Source: Polaribacter huanghezhanensis (lineage in GTDB: Bacteria; Bacteroidota; Bacteroidia; Flavobacteriales; Flavobacteriaceae). Taken from it: 64,000 nt of DNA. The notes beneath the pieces were generated by a model, which saw only the letters and a list, made by a program, of their open reading frames with translations, searched no databases and was not told the origin of the DNA. Position numbers and translations under genes: made by a program. How positions within the stretch are numbered: position 1 is the stretch's first letter; each line of letters starts with the position of its first letter. Below are positions 33,158-42,043 of this stretch, piece by piece. The stretch covers positions 1,736,001 through 1,800,000 of the forward strand of contig NZ_CP128595.1 in NCBI RefSeq assembly GCF_030444335.1, written 5' to 3'.

Positions 33158-34843
33158 TTAAAACCCAACAGCTGCATCATCTCCACGTGGATCAGCACCA
33201 CCTTCTAATTTTCCGTTTGGCAATACTAAAATAGCATCAACACGACCAATAATTAAGGAGTTTCTTTCTATGATTTCGTATCCAAGTTTCTTTAAATTTA
33301 CTTTGGTAATGCTATCAAATCCGTTTGGTTCCATTCTAATATTGTCTGGCATCCATTGATGATGAAAACGTGCTTTGTTTACAGATTCTTGCATTCCCAT
33401 ATCATATTCTACCACATTTAAAATATTTTGTAAAACCGAAGTTATTATTGTTGATCCTCCAGGAGTTCCAACCACCATTTTCAATTTTCCGTCTTTTTCT
33501 ACAATGGTTGGAGTCATAGAACTCAACATTCTTTTTTCTGGCGCAATTGCGTTTGCAGAAGATCCTAATAAACCGTACACATTTGGTACACCTGGTTTTG
33601 CAGAAAAATCGTCCATTTCATTATTTAAGAAAAATCCTGCACCTTTTACCAACACTTTAGAGCCGTAACCTGTATTTAATGTTGTGGTTACAGAAACAGC
33701 ATTTCCGTCTTTATCTACAATAGAATAATGTGTGGTTTCATTACTTTCATATCCTAAAACATTTCCATGAGAAACGTCTGAAGATTTTGTTGCTTTGTCC
33801 CACGAAAAAGTACTCATTCTTTCTTTGATATATTTTGGAGCGGTTAAACTATCAATTGGCACATTTACAAAATCAATATCACCTAAAAAATGTGCTCTGT
33901 CTGCATACGATCTTCGTTCTGCTTCTGTTAATAATTGAATGTATTTTGTTGAGTTGTGTTTGATGTTTGATAAATCATACGGCTCAATCGATTTTAAAAT
34001 TTGCGCCAAACAAATTCCGCCACTTGCTGGTAATGTCATCGATGTGATTTTGTATCCTTTGTAATCAAAAACAATGGGTTTACGCCAAATAGCTTTGTAA
34101 CTTTCCAAATCTTTGTGTGTAATAATTCCGCCCAATTCTTTTTGGTAATCCACAATCAAATCAGCTGTTTTTCCTTTGTAAAATCCATCTCTACCGTTGT
34201 CTCTAATACGTTCTAAAGTTTGCGCCAATTCTTCTTGTTGCAACAAATCTCCTTCTTTCCATTCCTTATCAAATAAAATTTTATAATTGTTTGCTTTTTC
34301 AAAACGTTTGCGAGTTCCGTTTAATGCATTTGCTTGATTTTTAGTTACTTTAAATCCGTTTCTTGCTAAATCGATTGCTGGTTGAACCAACTCTTTAAAA
34401 GGCAAACTTCCATATTTCTTATATACTTCTACAATTCCGGCAACAGAACCAGGAACGCCAGAAGAATGAACTCCAAAACTACTTTTACCGGGAATTACAT
34501 TCCCTTCCTTATCTAAATACATATCTCGACTTGCAGTTAACGGAGCTTTTTCTCTAAAATCTAAGGCGCCAGATTTTCCATCATGATGACGAAAAACCAT
34601 AAATCCGCCACCGCCAATATTTCCTGCAACAGGATACACAACTGCTAAAGCTAATTGTGTTGCAATCATTGCGTCATACGCATTTCCGCCTTTTTTTAAA
34701 ATGTCAGAACCAATTTGAGACGCTTCAACTCTGGCAGAAACTACCATCGCTTGATCAGCAATTAATCCGACAACTTTATTTTCTTTGGTAGTACAATTTG
34801 CTAATAGGATTGCAATGAATACTAGTGAAAGTAATTTTTTCAT
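33158..34843 (-). CDS. ggt: Gamma-glutamyltransferase (lipoprotein)
   Basis: The start is set at 34843, giving MKKLLSLVFIAILLANC, a lipoprotein signal with Cys17; the longer frame from 34897 would hide it. About 561 residues follow. The autoprocessing and nucleophilic threonine is Thr370 in ETTHYSIVDKDGNAVSVTTT, and the GGSTII motif is present in the small subunit. The enzyme hydrolyses or transfers the gamma-glutamyl group of glutathione in the envelope. Its ATG overlaps the stop of the upstream gene by four bases (34840-34843), so translation is coupled. Confidence 0.95.
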   Translation of the reverse strand: MKKLLSLVFIAILLANCTTKENKVVGLIADQAMVVSARVEASQIGSDILKKGGNAYDAMIATQLALAVVYPVAGNIGGGGFMVFRHHDGKSGALDFREKAPLTASRDMYLDKEGNVIPGKSSFGVHSSGVPGSVAGIVEVYKKYGSLPFKELVQPAIDLARNGFKVTKNQANALNGTRKRFEKANNYKILFDKEWKEGDLLQQEELAQTLERIRDNGRDGFYKGKTADLIVDYQKELGGIITHKDLESYKAIWRKPIVFDYKGYKITSMTLPASGGICLAQILKSIEPYDLSNIKHNSTKYIQLLTEAERRSYADRAHFLGDIDFVNVPIDSLTAPKYIKERMSTFSWDKATKSSDVSHGNVLGYESNETTHYSIVDKDGNAVSVTTTLNTGYGSKVLVKGAGFFLNNEMDDFSAKPGVPNVYGLLGSSANAIAPEKRMLSSMTPTIVEKDGKLKMVVGTPGGSTIITSVLQNILNVVEYDMGMQESVNKARFHHQWMPDNIRMEPNGFDSITKVNLKKLGYEIIERNSLIIGRVDAILVLPNGKLEGGADPRGDDAAVGF

Positions 34844-35445
34844 GATGTATTTGATGTTTGATTGAGTTCTTTTAGTTTTTGTTTGGAAAAGATACATAAA
34901 TCTTCAAAGAAAAGTGTAAAATCTTCTTCAAATTCTTTGTGTAAATTTTGTAAATCTTCTATTGCCAAATGCATTTGAGATTTTTGTTTGGTTCGGTTGT
35001 TCATTCCGTTTAGCACTTTCTCAATTCCTTCTAAATATTGATAATTGTACAACCAATTGTGTGCTACCATAAAAGGCAATACGTGTTGTGTTTTTTTTGG
35101 AAGAATTTCAAAGTTGTCTTGCAACAAATCATAAAAAGATTGCACAAAAGTAGCTAACGGAATATCTGAATAGTTTGACCAGTTTTTTGCCAAATAATGA
35201 TCGTAAAAAATATCGATAATTACGCCTTTGTAATGTCTGTACCTTGGATGCAATCTGCGTTTGCTTTTGCGTACAATTTTATGTGCATCGGTAAAGGTGT
35301 CTATTTCTCTGTGGAATAAAATTCCTTTTTGAATCTCTGGATGCAAATGGGTAAAATTATTTCCAGGAATATGATCTGCAATAAAATTACCAATTAAAAT
35401 ATTGGTATTATTTTCTGATAAATATAAGTGTGCTAAAAAATTCAA
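34840..35445 (-). CDS. ACP phosphodiesterase (AcpH/DUF479 family)
   Basis: The 201-aa protein has the family opening MNFLAHLYLSENNTNILIGNFIADHIPG and the HD-like motif FHREIDTFTDAH, followed by RHYKGVIIDIFYDHYLAKNW. AcpH removes 4'-phosphopantetheine from acyl carrier protein. It shares ATGA with the gamma-glutamyltransferase start, so the two form an operon. Confidence 0.88.
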   Translation of the reverse strand: MNFLAHLYLSENNTNILIGNFIADHIPGNNFTHLHPEIQKGILFHREIDTFTDAHKIVRKSKRRLHPRYRHYKGVIIDIFYDHYLAKNWSNYSDIPLATFVQSFYDLLQDNFEILPKKTQHVLPFMVAHNWLYNYQYLEGIEKVLNGMNNRTKQKSQMHLAIEDLQNLHKEFEEDFTLFFEDLCIFSKQKLKELNQTSNTS

Positions 35446-35563
35446 CTATTATGTTTTGAAGTTAAAAGTAAACAAAAAAAGGTGTAATATTTCTGTTGAG
35501 TGTTTTTTATCTGTAACTTATTGATATGACATTAAGTATGACAAAAACGCCTTTTTATTTTAT

Positions 35564-35583
35564 TATTTTAGATATCTAAAATA
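35564..35583. promoter_or_regulatory. 20-bp perfect palindrome, operator-like
   Basis: TATTTTAGATATCTAAAATA is a perfect dyad in the 441-bp gap between the ACP phosphodiesterase and the orphan 410-aa gene. It is 119 bp upstream of the former gene's start codon and has no flanking T-run, so a protein-binding site is more likely than a terminator. Confidence 0.5.
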
Positions 35584-35691
35584 AAAACTGCCAATATGAC
35601 TTTTTTAAGAAAAAATTAACTAAAACTTTGTGTAATTATGATAAAATTAACATTTGGCATAGAGATTGACAAAATTATTATAGAAAATAAA

Positions 35692-35760
35692 AAAAGTTCT
35701 AACCTCCACAGAAAGAACTTTTATTTATTGTAAAGTGGGAATAGAAAAGGATACCACTTT
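35692..35760 (+). other. Two hairpins upstream of the orphan gene
   Basis: AAAAGTTCT (35692-35700) pairs with AGAACTTTT (35714-35722). AAAGTGG (35732-35738) pairs with CCACTTT (35754-35760). The first has A- and T-rich flanks and could be a bidirectional terminator. The remaining gap to 35886 holds no small gene that I can support. Confidence 0.55.
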
Positions 35761-35886
35761 TAGTTTGAGCCAGCGAATATATCCCTAAATTTTCTTCTAG
35801 CAAAATTTTTCACTTCCTTTCTCGGTTTTAACTGATTGTCTACCGTTGTTTAATAAAGCGACAGTCAAAGGTAAAATATAATAAAT

Positions 35887-37119
35887 ATGCCTATAATAGA
35901 AAGAATCTCGTGTAGAGATTTTCCTTTAGAAGATGAAGGAGTAAAAGTAAAAGATGTTCTCAAGTTAATTGAGAAAACAGGTTTTGAAGAAGAACTTTTT
36001 AAAGTTTTTGATTTAGAGTCAATTAAAAATGAATTTATAGAAGTTCCGGGAGCTTCAACATTGGTTCATGCTATTTTGAATATAGAAAATAGATTAAAAA
36101 AAATTGACATTACTGCTCAATTAAAAGATGTGAAAACGGTTGGTTTTACAGACGAAAATCAAGCTTTACTTGAAATTGCTAATATTGAGAATGAAGAATT
36201 ATTAAAACTCTTTAGAAAAGATTTAATTGATTTTGAAACAACATATTCTGTTAAAGCTGATTACTTTAATCAACTTTATGATATGAATAAGTATTTGTCT
36301 TTTTTACTCAACAAAGAGTACAGGGATATTGTCAATAATAACATTGATATGTTAGAAGAGAAAAATAAAGAAAATGAAGATGAAAAAGTCTTTAAAACTG
36401 TCATCGATAATAAAAAAAATAGATACGTTAGAGCTATAGTGTCTAAAAGATATAAAGATTATAACATACCGTTCTCTGTTTTTGTTACTTTAATCCAGTT
36501 GCATAGCTTAAATAAAAATAAAAACCTCAGTTTTTCTGTTTCGAAATTTAGCTTAACTGATTCTGAAATCAGAGTAGAATTTAAAAATGAAAAAGAATAT
36601 GATTTTTTTGACAAATCAAAAGTCTCGTTTTCTTTAGTTTTAACGAATGATGAAATTAAAAGAGATGCTGTTAAGTTAAAAGGATTATTTTCTATAAATT
36701 TTGATGATGTTAATGCTTATTTGAATCCTAATGAAGGTAATACAAACATTATGTCATTTAAGCATGGAGTTAAAGTAGATAACGTAAAACAAAAGTTATC
36801 ATCTTTAGGTTTTGATATTCTTGAATTTGTTAATGGCACTTTGGATGATTTAAAATTTGTAAAGAGAGTTAATACTTCAACGACTATATTAGAAATACAA
36901 GACAGGTTAATTCAAAAAGTGGATAATGCCAGGGATAAAAATTTTCTACCATTAAAAGAAGAAGTTAAAAAAAGGCTTTTACTTAAGAAAGTTGATAATT
37001 TATTTGATTTATTATCCTTAGTTGATAAAGTAGATGAGGTATTTAGTGATGAATATATTCAAGCACAAGATTACTGGAGGTATAAAGTTTATCAAACATT
37101 AGTGAAAAGAGGTAAATAA
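35887..37119 (+). CDS. Orphan protein of unknown function, weakly DUF932-like
   Basis: The 410-aa soluble protein has no signal peptide or membrane segment. I do not recognise it securely. The middle (about 170-285) has a pattern reminiscent of DUF932, a phage and plasmid family: NRYVRAIVSKRYKDYN, then a beta-rich stretch, then VSFSLVLTNDEI. The N-terminal third is acidic and helical, and the C-terminal third is lysine-rich and helical. It stands alone between the ggt operon and dnaN, with hairpins upstream and a terminator 21 bp downstream, in a very AT-rich context. This suggests an acquired accessory gene. Confidence 0.75.
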   Translation: MPIIERISCRDFPLEDEGVKVKDVLKLIEKTGFEEELFKVFDLESIKNEFIEVPGASTLVHAILNIENRLKKIDITAQLKDVKTVGFTDENQALLEIANIENEELLKLFRKDLIDFETTYSVKADYFNQLYDMNKYLSFLLNKEYRDIVNNNIDMLEEKNKENEDEKVFKTVIDNKKNRYVRAIVSKRYKDYNIPFSVFVTLIQLHSLNKNKNLSFSVSKFSLTDSEIRVEFKNEKEYDFFDKSKVSFSLVLTNDEIKRDAVKLKGLFSINFDDVNAYLNPNEGNTNIMSFKHGVKVDNVKQKLSSLGFDILEFVNGTLDDLKFVKRVNTSTTILEIQDRLIQKVDNARDKNFLPLKEEVKKRLLLKKVDNLFDLLSLVDKVDEVFSDEYIQAQDYWRYKVYQTLVKRGK

Positions 37120-37140
37120 TTTTTGGTATCTATTAAAACA

Positions 37141-37167
37141 AAAACCACAACTTTTTAGTTGTGGTTT
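37141..37167. terminator. Bidirectional terminator, copy 1
   Basis: The stem AAAACCACAAC / GTTGTGGTTT encloses loop TTTTTA, with an A-run before and T-run after. The identical 27-base sequence recurs at 37422-37448. This copy ends the orphan 410-aa gene and also the small gene read from the opposite strand. Confidence 0.9.
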
Positions 37168-37190
37168 ATTTTTAAAAAAGAAGATATAAA

Positions 37191-37337
37191 TTATCTACAT
37201 CCATTTTTTGCACATGTAATTTTTTCATTAGAATCAACCCAATGACTTGGTTGTTCATTAGTGTTGAATCCACAAGCTGTTGTTCCTCCTTTAGAACCTC
37301 TGTGGACTTCGTTTGTTGGTTTGTGTTTTACTGCCAT
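37191..37337 (-). CDS. Small 48-aa cysteine-containing protein
   Basis: The ATG at 37337 opens a 48-codon frame ending with TAA at 37191. The product begins MAVKHKPTNEVHRGSKGGTT and continues ACGFNTNEQPSHWVDSNEKI to the end at Arg48. Cys22, His32, Cys42 and Cys47 are spaced like a small zinc-binding site (C-x9-H-x9-C-x4-C). A promoter-like element is upstream at 37365-37392, and identical terminators lie on both sides. No family is recognised. Ordered composition, an own promoter and terminator support a real gene. Confidence 0.65.
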   Translation of the reverse strand: MAVKHKPTNEVHRGSKGGTTACGFNTNEQPSHWVDSNEKITCAKNGCR

Positions 37338-37364
37338 AACATTTTTTTTAAATTAATACTATCG

Positions 37365-37392
37365 TAAAGTTAATCAATAAATCTGTTTCCAA
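37365..37392 (-). promoter_or_regulatory. Promoter of the 48-aa gene
   Basis: On the minus strand TTG (37390-37392), a 17-nt spacer and TAACTTTA (37365-37372) approximate TTG-n-TAnnTTTG; the last base of the -7 box differs. The ATG is 27 nt beyond the box. Confidence 0.45.
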
Positions 37393-37421
37393 AAAATTGA
37401 CTATCAATTATTTATCAACAA

Positions 37422-37449
37422 AAAACCACAACTTTTTAGTTGTGGTTTT
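37422..37449. terminator. Bidirectional terminator, copy 2
   Basis: AAAACCACAAC / GTTGTGGTTTT with loop TTTTTA is identical over 27 bases to copy 1. It stands behind the promoter of the small gene, so it shields the gene from transcription coming from dnaN. Confidence 0.85.
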
Positions 37450-37460
37450 AAATAGTATTT

Positions 37461-37705
37461 GTGAGATATCTCGATAAGTTCGATATGACATTCGTTTTGT
37501 CATTTTGAGCCTGCCTGTTCGGTAGACAGGCGAAATAAAATGAAGTCGAAAAATCTACAAAATGAGATTCCTCCGTTTCAGTCGGAATGACAGTATAGTT
37601 AATTGAACGAAGGGGGTTATTAAAAAAAAGCACCGTAATTAAACGATGCTTTTAAATAGTATAAGTGAGATTGCCACTCCCGAGTAATCGGGATCGCAAT
37701 GACAG
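37461..37705. repeat. Cluster of dispersed palindromic repeats
   Basis: Degenerate units of a family that ends in TCGGAATGACAG or GATCGCAATGACAG lie between the small gene and dnaN. An inner hairpin GCCTGCCTGTTCGGTAGACAGGC is at 37509-37531, and CCCGAGTAATCGGGA near 37679-37693. Such units are common between flavobacterial genes. An apparent reading frame across them (37448-37633) is not a gene. Confidence 0.7.
37622..37652 (-). terminator. Terminator of dnaN
   Basis: On the minus strand AAAGCATCG / CGGTGCTTT with an 8-nt loop is followed by eight T. It lies about 85 nt after the dnaN stop codon. Confidence 0.8.
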
Positions 37706-37737
37706 TCTTTATTCTCTTTTCTAAAAAGTCTCTATTC

Positions 37738-38856
37738 TTATGAATTCAACATCACTGGCATTACCAACATCGTAACTTGTTCTCCTTCGTCTGTTCCGTC
37801 AATTGGTGTTAAGATTCCGGCTCTGTTTGGTAAAGACATTTCTATCAATACATCGTTAGCGTTTAAGTTGTTTAACATTTCGCTTAAAAAACGAGAGTTA
37901 AAGCCTATTTGCATGTCGTCTCCTTGATAATCACAAGACAAACGTTCGTCTGCTTTGTTTGCGTAATCTAAATCTTCTGCAGAAATGTTTAATTCTGTTC
38001 CTGCCATTTTTAACCTGATTTGATGTGTAGTTTTACTAGAAAAAATAGAAACTCTACGAACAGAATTTAAAAATGATGCTCTATCAACTGTTAATTTATT
38101 TGGATTTTCCTTCGGAATTACCGCTTCGTAATTTGGATATTTTCCGTCGATCAAACGACAAACCAATACAAAATTATCAAAAGTAAACTTTGCATTTGAG
38201 TTGTTGTATTCTATAGAAACATCGCTTTCAGAACCGCTTAAAATTCCTTTTAATAAGTTCAATGGTTTTTTTGGCATGATGAATTCTGCACTTTCATTTG
38301 CAGTAACATCAGTTCTTGTATATTTTACTAATTTATGTGCATCGGTTGCAACAAATGTTAAACTTTCGGGACTAAACTGAAAAAACACTCCGCTCATTAC
38401 CGGACGTAAATCATCGTTACCAGCAGCAAAAATGGTTTTAGAAATTGCGTTTGCTAAAATAGCAGACGGAATTACAGTGGTGCTTGGTGCAGCTAAAGAA
38501 ACGGCTTTAGGAAATTCTTCTCCGCTAAAAAATGCCATGTCGTATTTTCCTTGATCAGAACTAATTTCAATAGCGCTTTCTCCTTCAGTTTTAAACGTTA
38601 ACGGCTGATCTGGAAATGTTTTTAAGGTGTCTAATAACAAACGCGCAGAAACGGCAATAGAACCTTTAGAATCAGATTCTACTTCTACAACAGCACTCAT
38701 CGTTGTTTCTAAATCTGATGCAGAAATTTTTAATTCGTTTTTTGATAATTCAAATAAGAAATTATCTAAAATTGGTAATGTATTATTGCTATTGATTACG
38801 CCTCCAAGTACTTGAAGTTGTTTTAATAATTGCGAGCTAGATACTATAAATTTCAT
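37738..38856 (-). CDS. dnaN: DNA polymerase III subunit beta (sliding clamp)
   Basis: The 372-aa protein is a complete beta clamp with three clamp domains of about 120 residues. Landmarks are the MKFIVSSSQLLKQLQVLGGVI start, RLLLDTLKTFPDQPL, the segment FVATDAHKLVKYTRT and the C-terminal LVMPVMLNS. The clamp dimer encircles DNA and tethers polymerase III and repair enzymes. dnaA and recF are not adjacent, as is common in Bacteroidota. A hairpin TCCGTTT/AAACGGA (38903-38920) lies in its 5' region. Confidence 0.97.
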   Translation of the reverse strand: MKFIVSSSQLLKQLQVLGGVINSNNTLPILDNFLFELSKNELKISASDLETTMSAVVEVESDSKGSIAVSARLLLDTLKTFPDQPLTFKTEGESAIEISSDQGKYDMAFFSGEEFPKAVSLAAPSTTVIPSAILANAISKTIFAAGNDDLRPVMSGVFFQFSPESLTFVATDAHKLVKYTRTDVTANESAEFIMPKKPLNLLKGILSGSESDVSIEYNNSNAKFTFDNFVLVCRLIDGKYPNYEAVIPKENPNKLTVDRASFLNSVRRVSIFSSKTTHQIRLKMAGTELNISAEDLDYANKADERLSCDYQGDDMQIGFNSRFLSEMLNNLNANDVLIEMSLPNRAGILTPIDGTDEGEQVTMLVMPVMLNS

Positions 38857-39431
38857 TGATTTTGTTTTTTTAGGTGAAGACTAAAAGTCAAACACTTCAC
38901 ACTCCGTTTTTCAAAACGGATATGAACTACAAATATATTCTAAATAAGTGATTTTAAAAATATTTTTATCAACAGTTTTTAAGATCAACACAAACGGTTA
39001 AGACAAAAGAAACGAGACCGCTTGGCTGTTAGATTTTAGGACTTCTTTTTTATGATTTTTTGTTATTCTAAACAAATAGGTTTTCCTTAAAAAGAGTATT
39101 TTTTAGTTGAATGATTCTCCTTTAGTTACAATCAAGTCTTGTGTCTTGCTTCTTTATTCTTGTTTCTTTAAATTAAAGATGATATACTCAAATAAAATGC
39201 ATCAATAAAAGAAACGTTATAATTATGTTAATGCTTTTTTATGAACGCATACCAAAACATATATATACTATATTTGTTTTGACTACTTTTTGTTAAAAAA
39301 ATAATTTAGTGTCTCCTTGAGCATTATTGAGAATTGAAATATATTTTAATTTGAAGATAAAAGCGCAGCTTGCGAGAGGTTTTCTTTAGGTCTCGACTGC
39401 GCTCGACCAGACATTTTTTATACATGATTAT
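38857..39431. other. 575-bp intergenic region between dnaN and the PIG-L gene
   Basis: It holds the dnaN 5' region with a small hairpin (38903-38920) and, near the PIG-L gene, a diverged pair of arms of the dispersed repeat family: TGTCTCCTTGAGCATTATTG... at 39310-39332 and TCTCGACTGCGCTCGACCAG plus ACA at 39391-39413. The second arm is identical to one at 42006-42028. I found no small gene or RNA in it. Confidence 0.6.
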
Positions 39432-41963
39432 ATGAAAAAAAGAATTCTTATTCTATTTCCTTTTTTGTTTTTGTTTATATCAATTCACGCTCAAAAACCA
39501 CAAAAATTATCTTCAAATCAGATTTATGAAAAGATTCAGAAATTAAATTTTTTAGGATCTGCCTTATATATTGCTGCGCATCCAGATGATGAAAACACAC
39601 GATTAATTTCCTATTTGGCAAATCACGAAAAAGCGAGAACAGGGTATTTGTCTTTAACGCGTGGCGATGGCGGTCAGAATTTAATCGGTCCAGAAATTAG
39701 AGAATTGTTAGGATTGATTAGAACAGAAGAATTATTAGCTGCCAGAAGAATTGACGGTGGAGAACAATTTTTTACCAGAGCAAACGATTTTGGGTATTCT
39801 AAAAACCCAAAAGAAACGCTAGAGTTTTGGGAAAAAGACAAAGTGTTAAGCGATGTTGTTTGGGCAATTAGAACTTTTAAACCAGATGTAATTATCAACA
39901 GATTTAATCATAGAACTCCAGGAACAACACACGGGCATCACACAACTTCGGCAATGTTAAGTGTAGCGGCTTTTGATTTGGCAAATGATGCAACAAAATA
40001 CCCAAATCAATTAAAATATACAGAAACTTGGCAGCCAAAACGCTTGTTTTTTAATACATCTTCTTGGTTTTATAATAATCAAAAGGATTTTGAAAAAGCA
40101 ACAAAAGGAAAATTGACATCTTTTGATGTTGGTGTGTATTATCCGTTAAAAGGATTGTCGAATAACGAAATTGCTGCGTTGGCAAGTAGCCAACATTTGT
40201 GCCAAGGTTTTGGTCGATTAACAACTCGTGGAACGCAATTTGAATATCTTGAATTTTTAAAAGGCGATAAACCTAAAGACACTAAAGATATTTTCTCAGG
40301 AATTAATACCACTTGGAATCGCATCAAAGGCGGCGGAGAAATTGGTGCAATTTTGTATGATGTAGAAAAGAATTTCGATTTTTCAAATCCGTCGAAACAT
40401 TTACCAGCATTATTAAATGCCTATGATAAAATTCAGTTGTTAGAAGATGCGCATTGGAGAGAAATCAAACTCAAACAAATCAAAGAAATTATAGAAGCTG
40501 CTGCCGGTTTGTATTTAGAAGTTTCTGCAACCAATTCTAGCACAACGCCAAACGGAGAAGTTACGTTAAAAGTTGAAGCTTTAAATAGAAGCGATATCAC
40601 AACTTTTTTTGATAGTTATCGCATTAAAGAAAATAGAGTTGCCATCGTACGATCGCCAGAAAAACAGTTAGAAAATAATGTTCGTGTAAATATTACCGAT
40701 AAAATACAATTAAAAAACAAACCCTATTCAGATCCGTATTGGTTGCAAGAAAAAGGAACATTGGGAATGTACACGGTAAAAAATCAGTTGTTAATTGGTA
40801 AACCCGAATCTGATAGACCTTTACAAGTTGAATTCAATTTAAATATTTGGGAACACAACATTTCATTTACAAAAAATGTGGTGTACAGATATTCTAGAAG
40901 TGATGTTGGAGAAATTTATGAACCTTTTGAAGTATTGCCAGAAGTTACTACAAAATTAAGCAACAAGGTGCTTATTTTTTCTGATAATTCTCCGCAAAAA
41001 GTAGCAGTTTTAGTAAGAGCAGGAACAAAAAACGTACGTGGTTTTGTAAGCTTGGAAGTTCCAGCTAATTGGACAATTTTCCCGAACCAGATTCCGTTTT
41101 CTATTGCTCAAAAAGGCGATAATGTAACGGTAGATTTTATGGTAACGCCGCCGGTAAATCAATCAGAAGGGATTTTAAAAAGTATCGCAACTATTGATGG
41201 TAAAATATACAATAAAGAATTAATCGAAATCAATTATAACCACATTCCGAAACAATCAGTCTTATTAAATTCTGAAGCGAAAGTTGTTCGATTAAATATA
41301 CAGAAAAACGGAAATTATATTGGTTATATTACTGGCGCTGGCGATGAAATTCCAGAAAGTTTACGCCAAATAGGATATACAGTAATACCGATTGATCCAA
41401 ATGAAATCAACGAAGAAAATCTGCATAAATTTGATGCTATTGTTTTAGGAGTTAGAGCCTATAATACTGTTGACGCATTAAAGTTTAAGCAAAAATTCTT
41501 GCTAGATTATGTAGAAAAAGGCGGAAATATGATTGTGCAATACAATACAGCAGGACGGGGCGGAATTGATGTTGGTGCGCCATTTAAATTGCATATTTCT
41601 AGAGATCGAGTGACCGATGAAACTGCCAAAGTTAGTTTGTTGGCAAAAAATCATTCTCTGTTGAATTTTCCAAATAAAATAGAAGCGTCAGATTTTGATG
41701 GTTGGGTGCAAGAACGCGGATTGTATTTCCCAGACGAATGGAGTAAACAATTTACACCCATTTTATCGATGCATGATAAAGATGAACCAGCAAGAAATGG
41801 AAGTTTGTTAGTGGCAAAACATGGAAAAGGACATTATATTTACACAGGATTAAGCTTTTTTAGAGAATTACCAGCGGGTGTTTCTGGAGCGTATAAACTC
41901 TTTGCAAATATGTTGTCTATAGGAAAAGAGAACATACAAAAGCAAACAGAAATAAAAGAATAG
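39432..41963 (+). CDS. Secreted PIG-L family deacetylase
   Basis: The 843-aa protein has a signal peptide (about 1-20) and an N-terminal PIG-L/LmbE zinc deacetylase domain: the AAHPDDENTRLISYLA zinc motif near residue 49, RTEELLAARRI, and HGHHTTSAMLS supplying the third ligand. A beta-rich middle and a C-terminal ThuA/GATase-like region (about 625-835, DAIVLGVRAYNTVDAL and GHYIYTGLSFFRELPAG) follow. Family members remove N-acetyl groups from amino sugars; this large version probably acts on extracellular glycans. Copies of the dispersed repeat flank the gene on both sides. Confidence 0.88.
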   Translation: MKKRILILFPFLFLFISIHAQKPQKLSSNQIYEKIQKLNFLGSALYIAAHPDDENTRLISYLANHEKARTGYLSLTRGDGGQNLIGPEIRELLGLIRTEELLAARRIDGGEQFFTRANDFGYSKNPKETLEFWEKDKVLSDVVWAIRTFKPDVIINRFNHRTPGTTHGHHTTSAMLSVAAFDLANDATKYPNQLKYTETWQPKRLFFNTSSWFYNNQKDFEKATKGKLTSFDVGVYYPLKGLSNNEIAALASSQHLCQGFGRLTTRGTQFEYLEFLKGDKPKDTKDIFSGINTTWNRIKGGGEIGAILYDVEKNFDFSNPSKHLPALLNAYDKIQLLEDAHWREIKLKQIKEIIEAAAGLYLEVSATNSSTTPNGEVTLKVEALNRSDITTFFDSYRIKENRVAIVRSPEKQLENNVRVNITDKIQLKNKPYSDPYWLQEKGTLGMYTVKNQLLIGKPESDRPLQVEFNLNIWEHNISFTKNVVYRYSRSDVGEIYEPFEVLPEVTTKLSNKVLIFSDNSPQKVAVLVRAGTKNVRGFVSLEVPANWTIFPNQIPFSIAQKGDNVTVDFMVTPPVNQSEGILKSIATIDGKIYNKELIEINYNHIPKQSVLLNSEAKVVRLNIQKNGNYIGYITGAGDEIPESLRQIGYTVIPIDPNEINEENLHKFDAIVLGVRAYNTVDALKFKQKFLLDYVEKGGNMIVQYNTAGRGGIDVGAPFKLHISRDRVTDETAKVSLLAKNHSLLNFPNKIEASDFDGWVQERGLYFPDEWSKQFTPILSMHDKDEPARNGSLLVAKHGKGHYIYTGLSFFRELPAGVSGAYKLFANMLSIGKENIQKQTEIKE

Positions 41964-41969
41964 TTAGAG

Positions 41970-42028
41970 TGTCTCTTCGAGCGCAGTAGAGAAGTTTAAA
42001 ATAGGTCTCGACTGCGCTCGACCAGACA
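41970..42028. repeat. Dispersed inverted repeat
   Basis: Arms TGTCTCTTCGAGCGCAGTAG plus AGA (41970-41992) and TCTCGACTGCGCTCGACCAG plus ACA (42006-42028) match over 20 of 23 positions when inverted. It lies between the PIG-L gene and the small membrane protein gene. Confidence 0.8.
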
Positions 42029-42043
42029 AAATAATATAAGAAT

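Noticed and set aside
34844-34897. Upstream ATG for gamma-glutamyltransferase
   Set aside because: It would hide a lipoprotein signal and lie inside the upstream gene; the ATGA overlap start at 34843 fits better.
37448-37633. 61-aa reading frame on the minus strand
   Set aside because: It is made wholly of the dispersed repeats and a terminator arm; its VIPTETEESH text is typical of translated repeats.
38930-39010. TTATCAACA text near dnaN as DnaA boxes or origin
   Set aside because: Only single degenerate matches, no cluster, no dnaA nearby, and AT-rich DNA gives such matches by chance.
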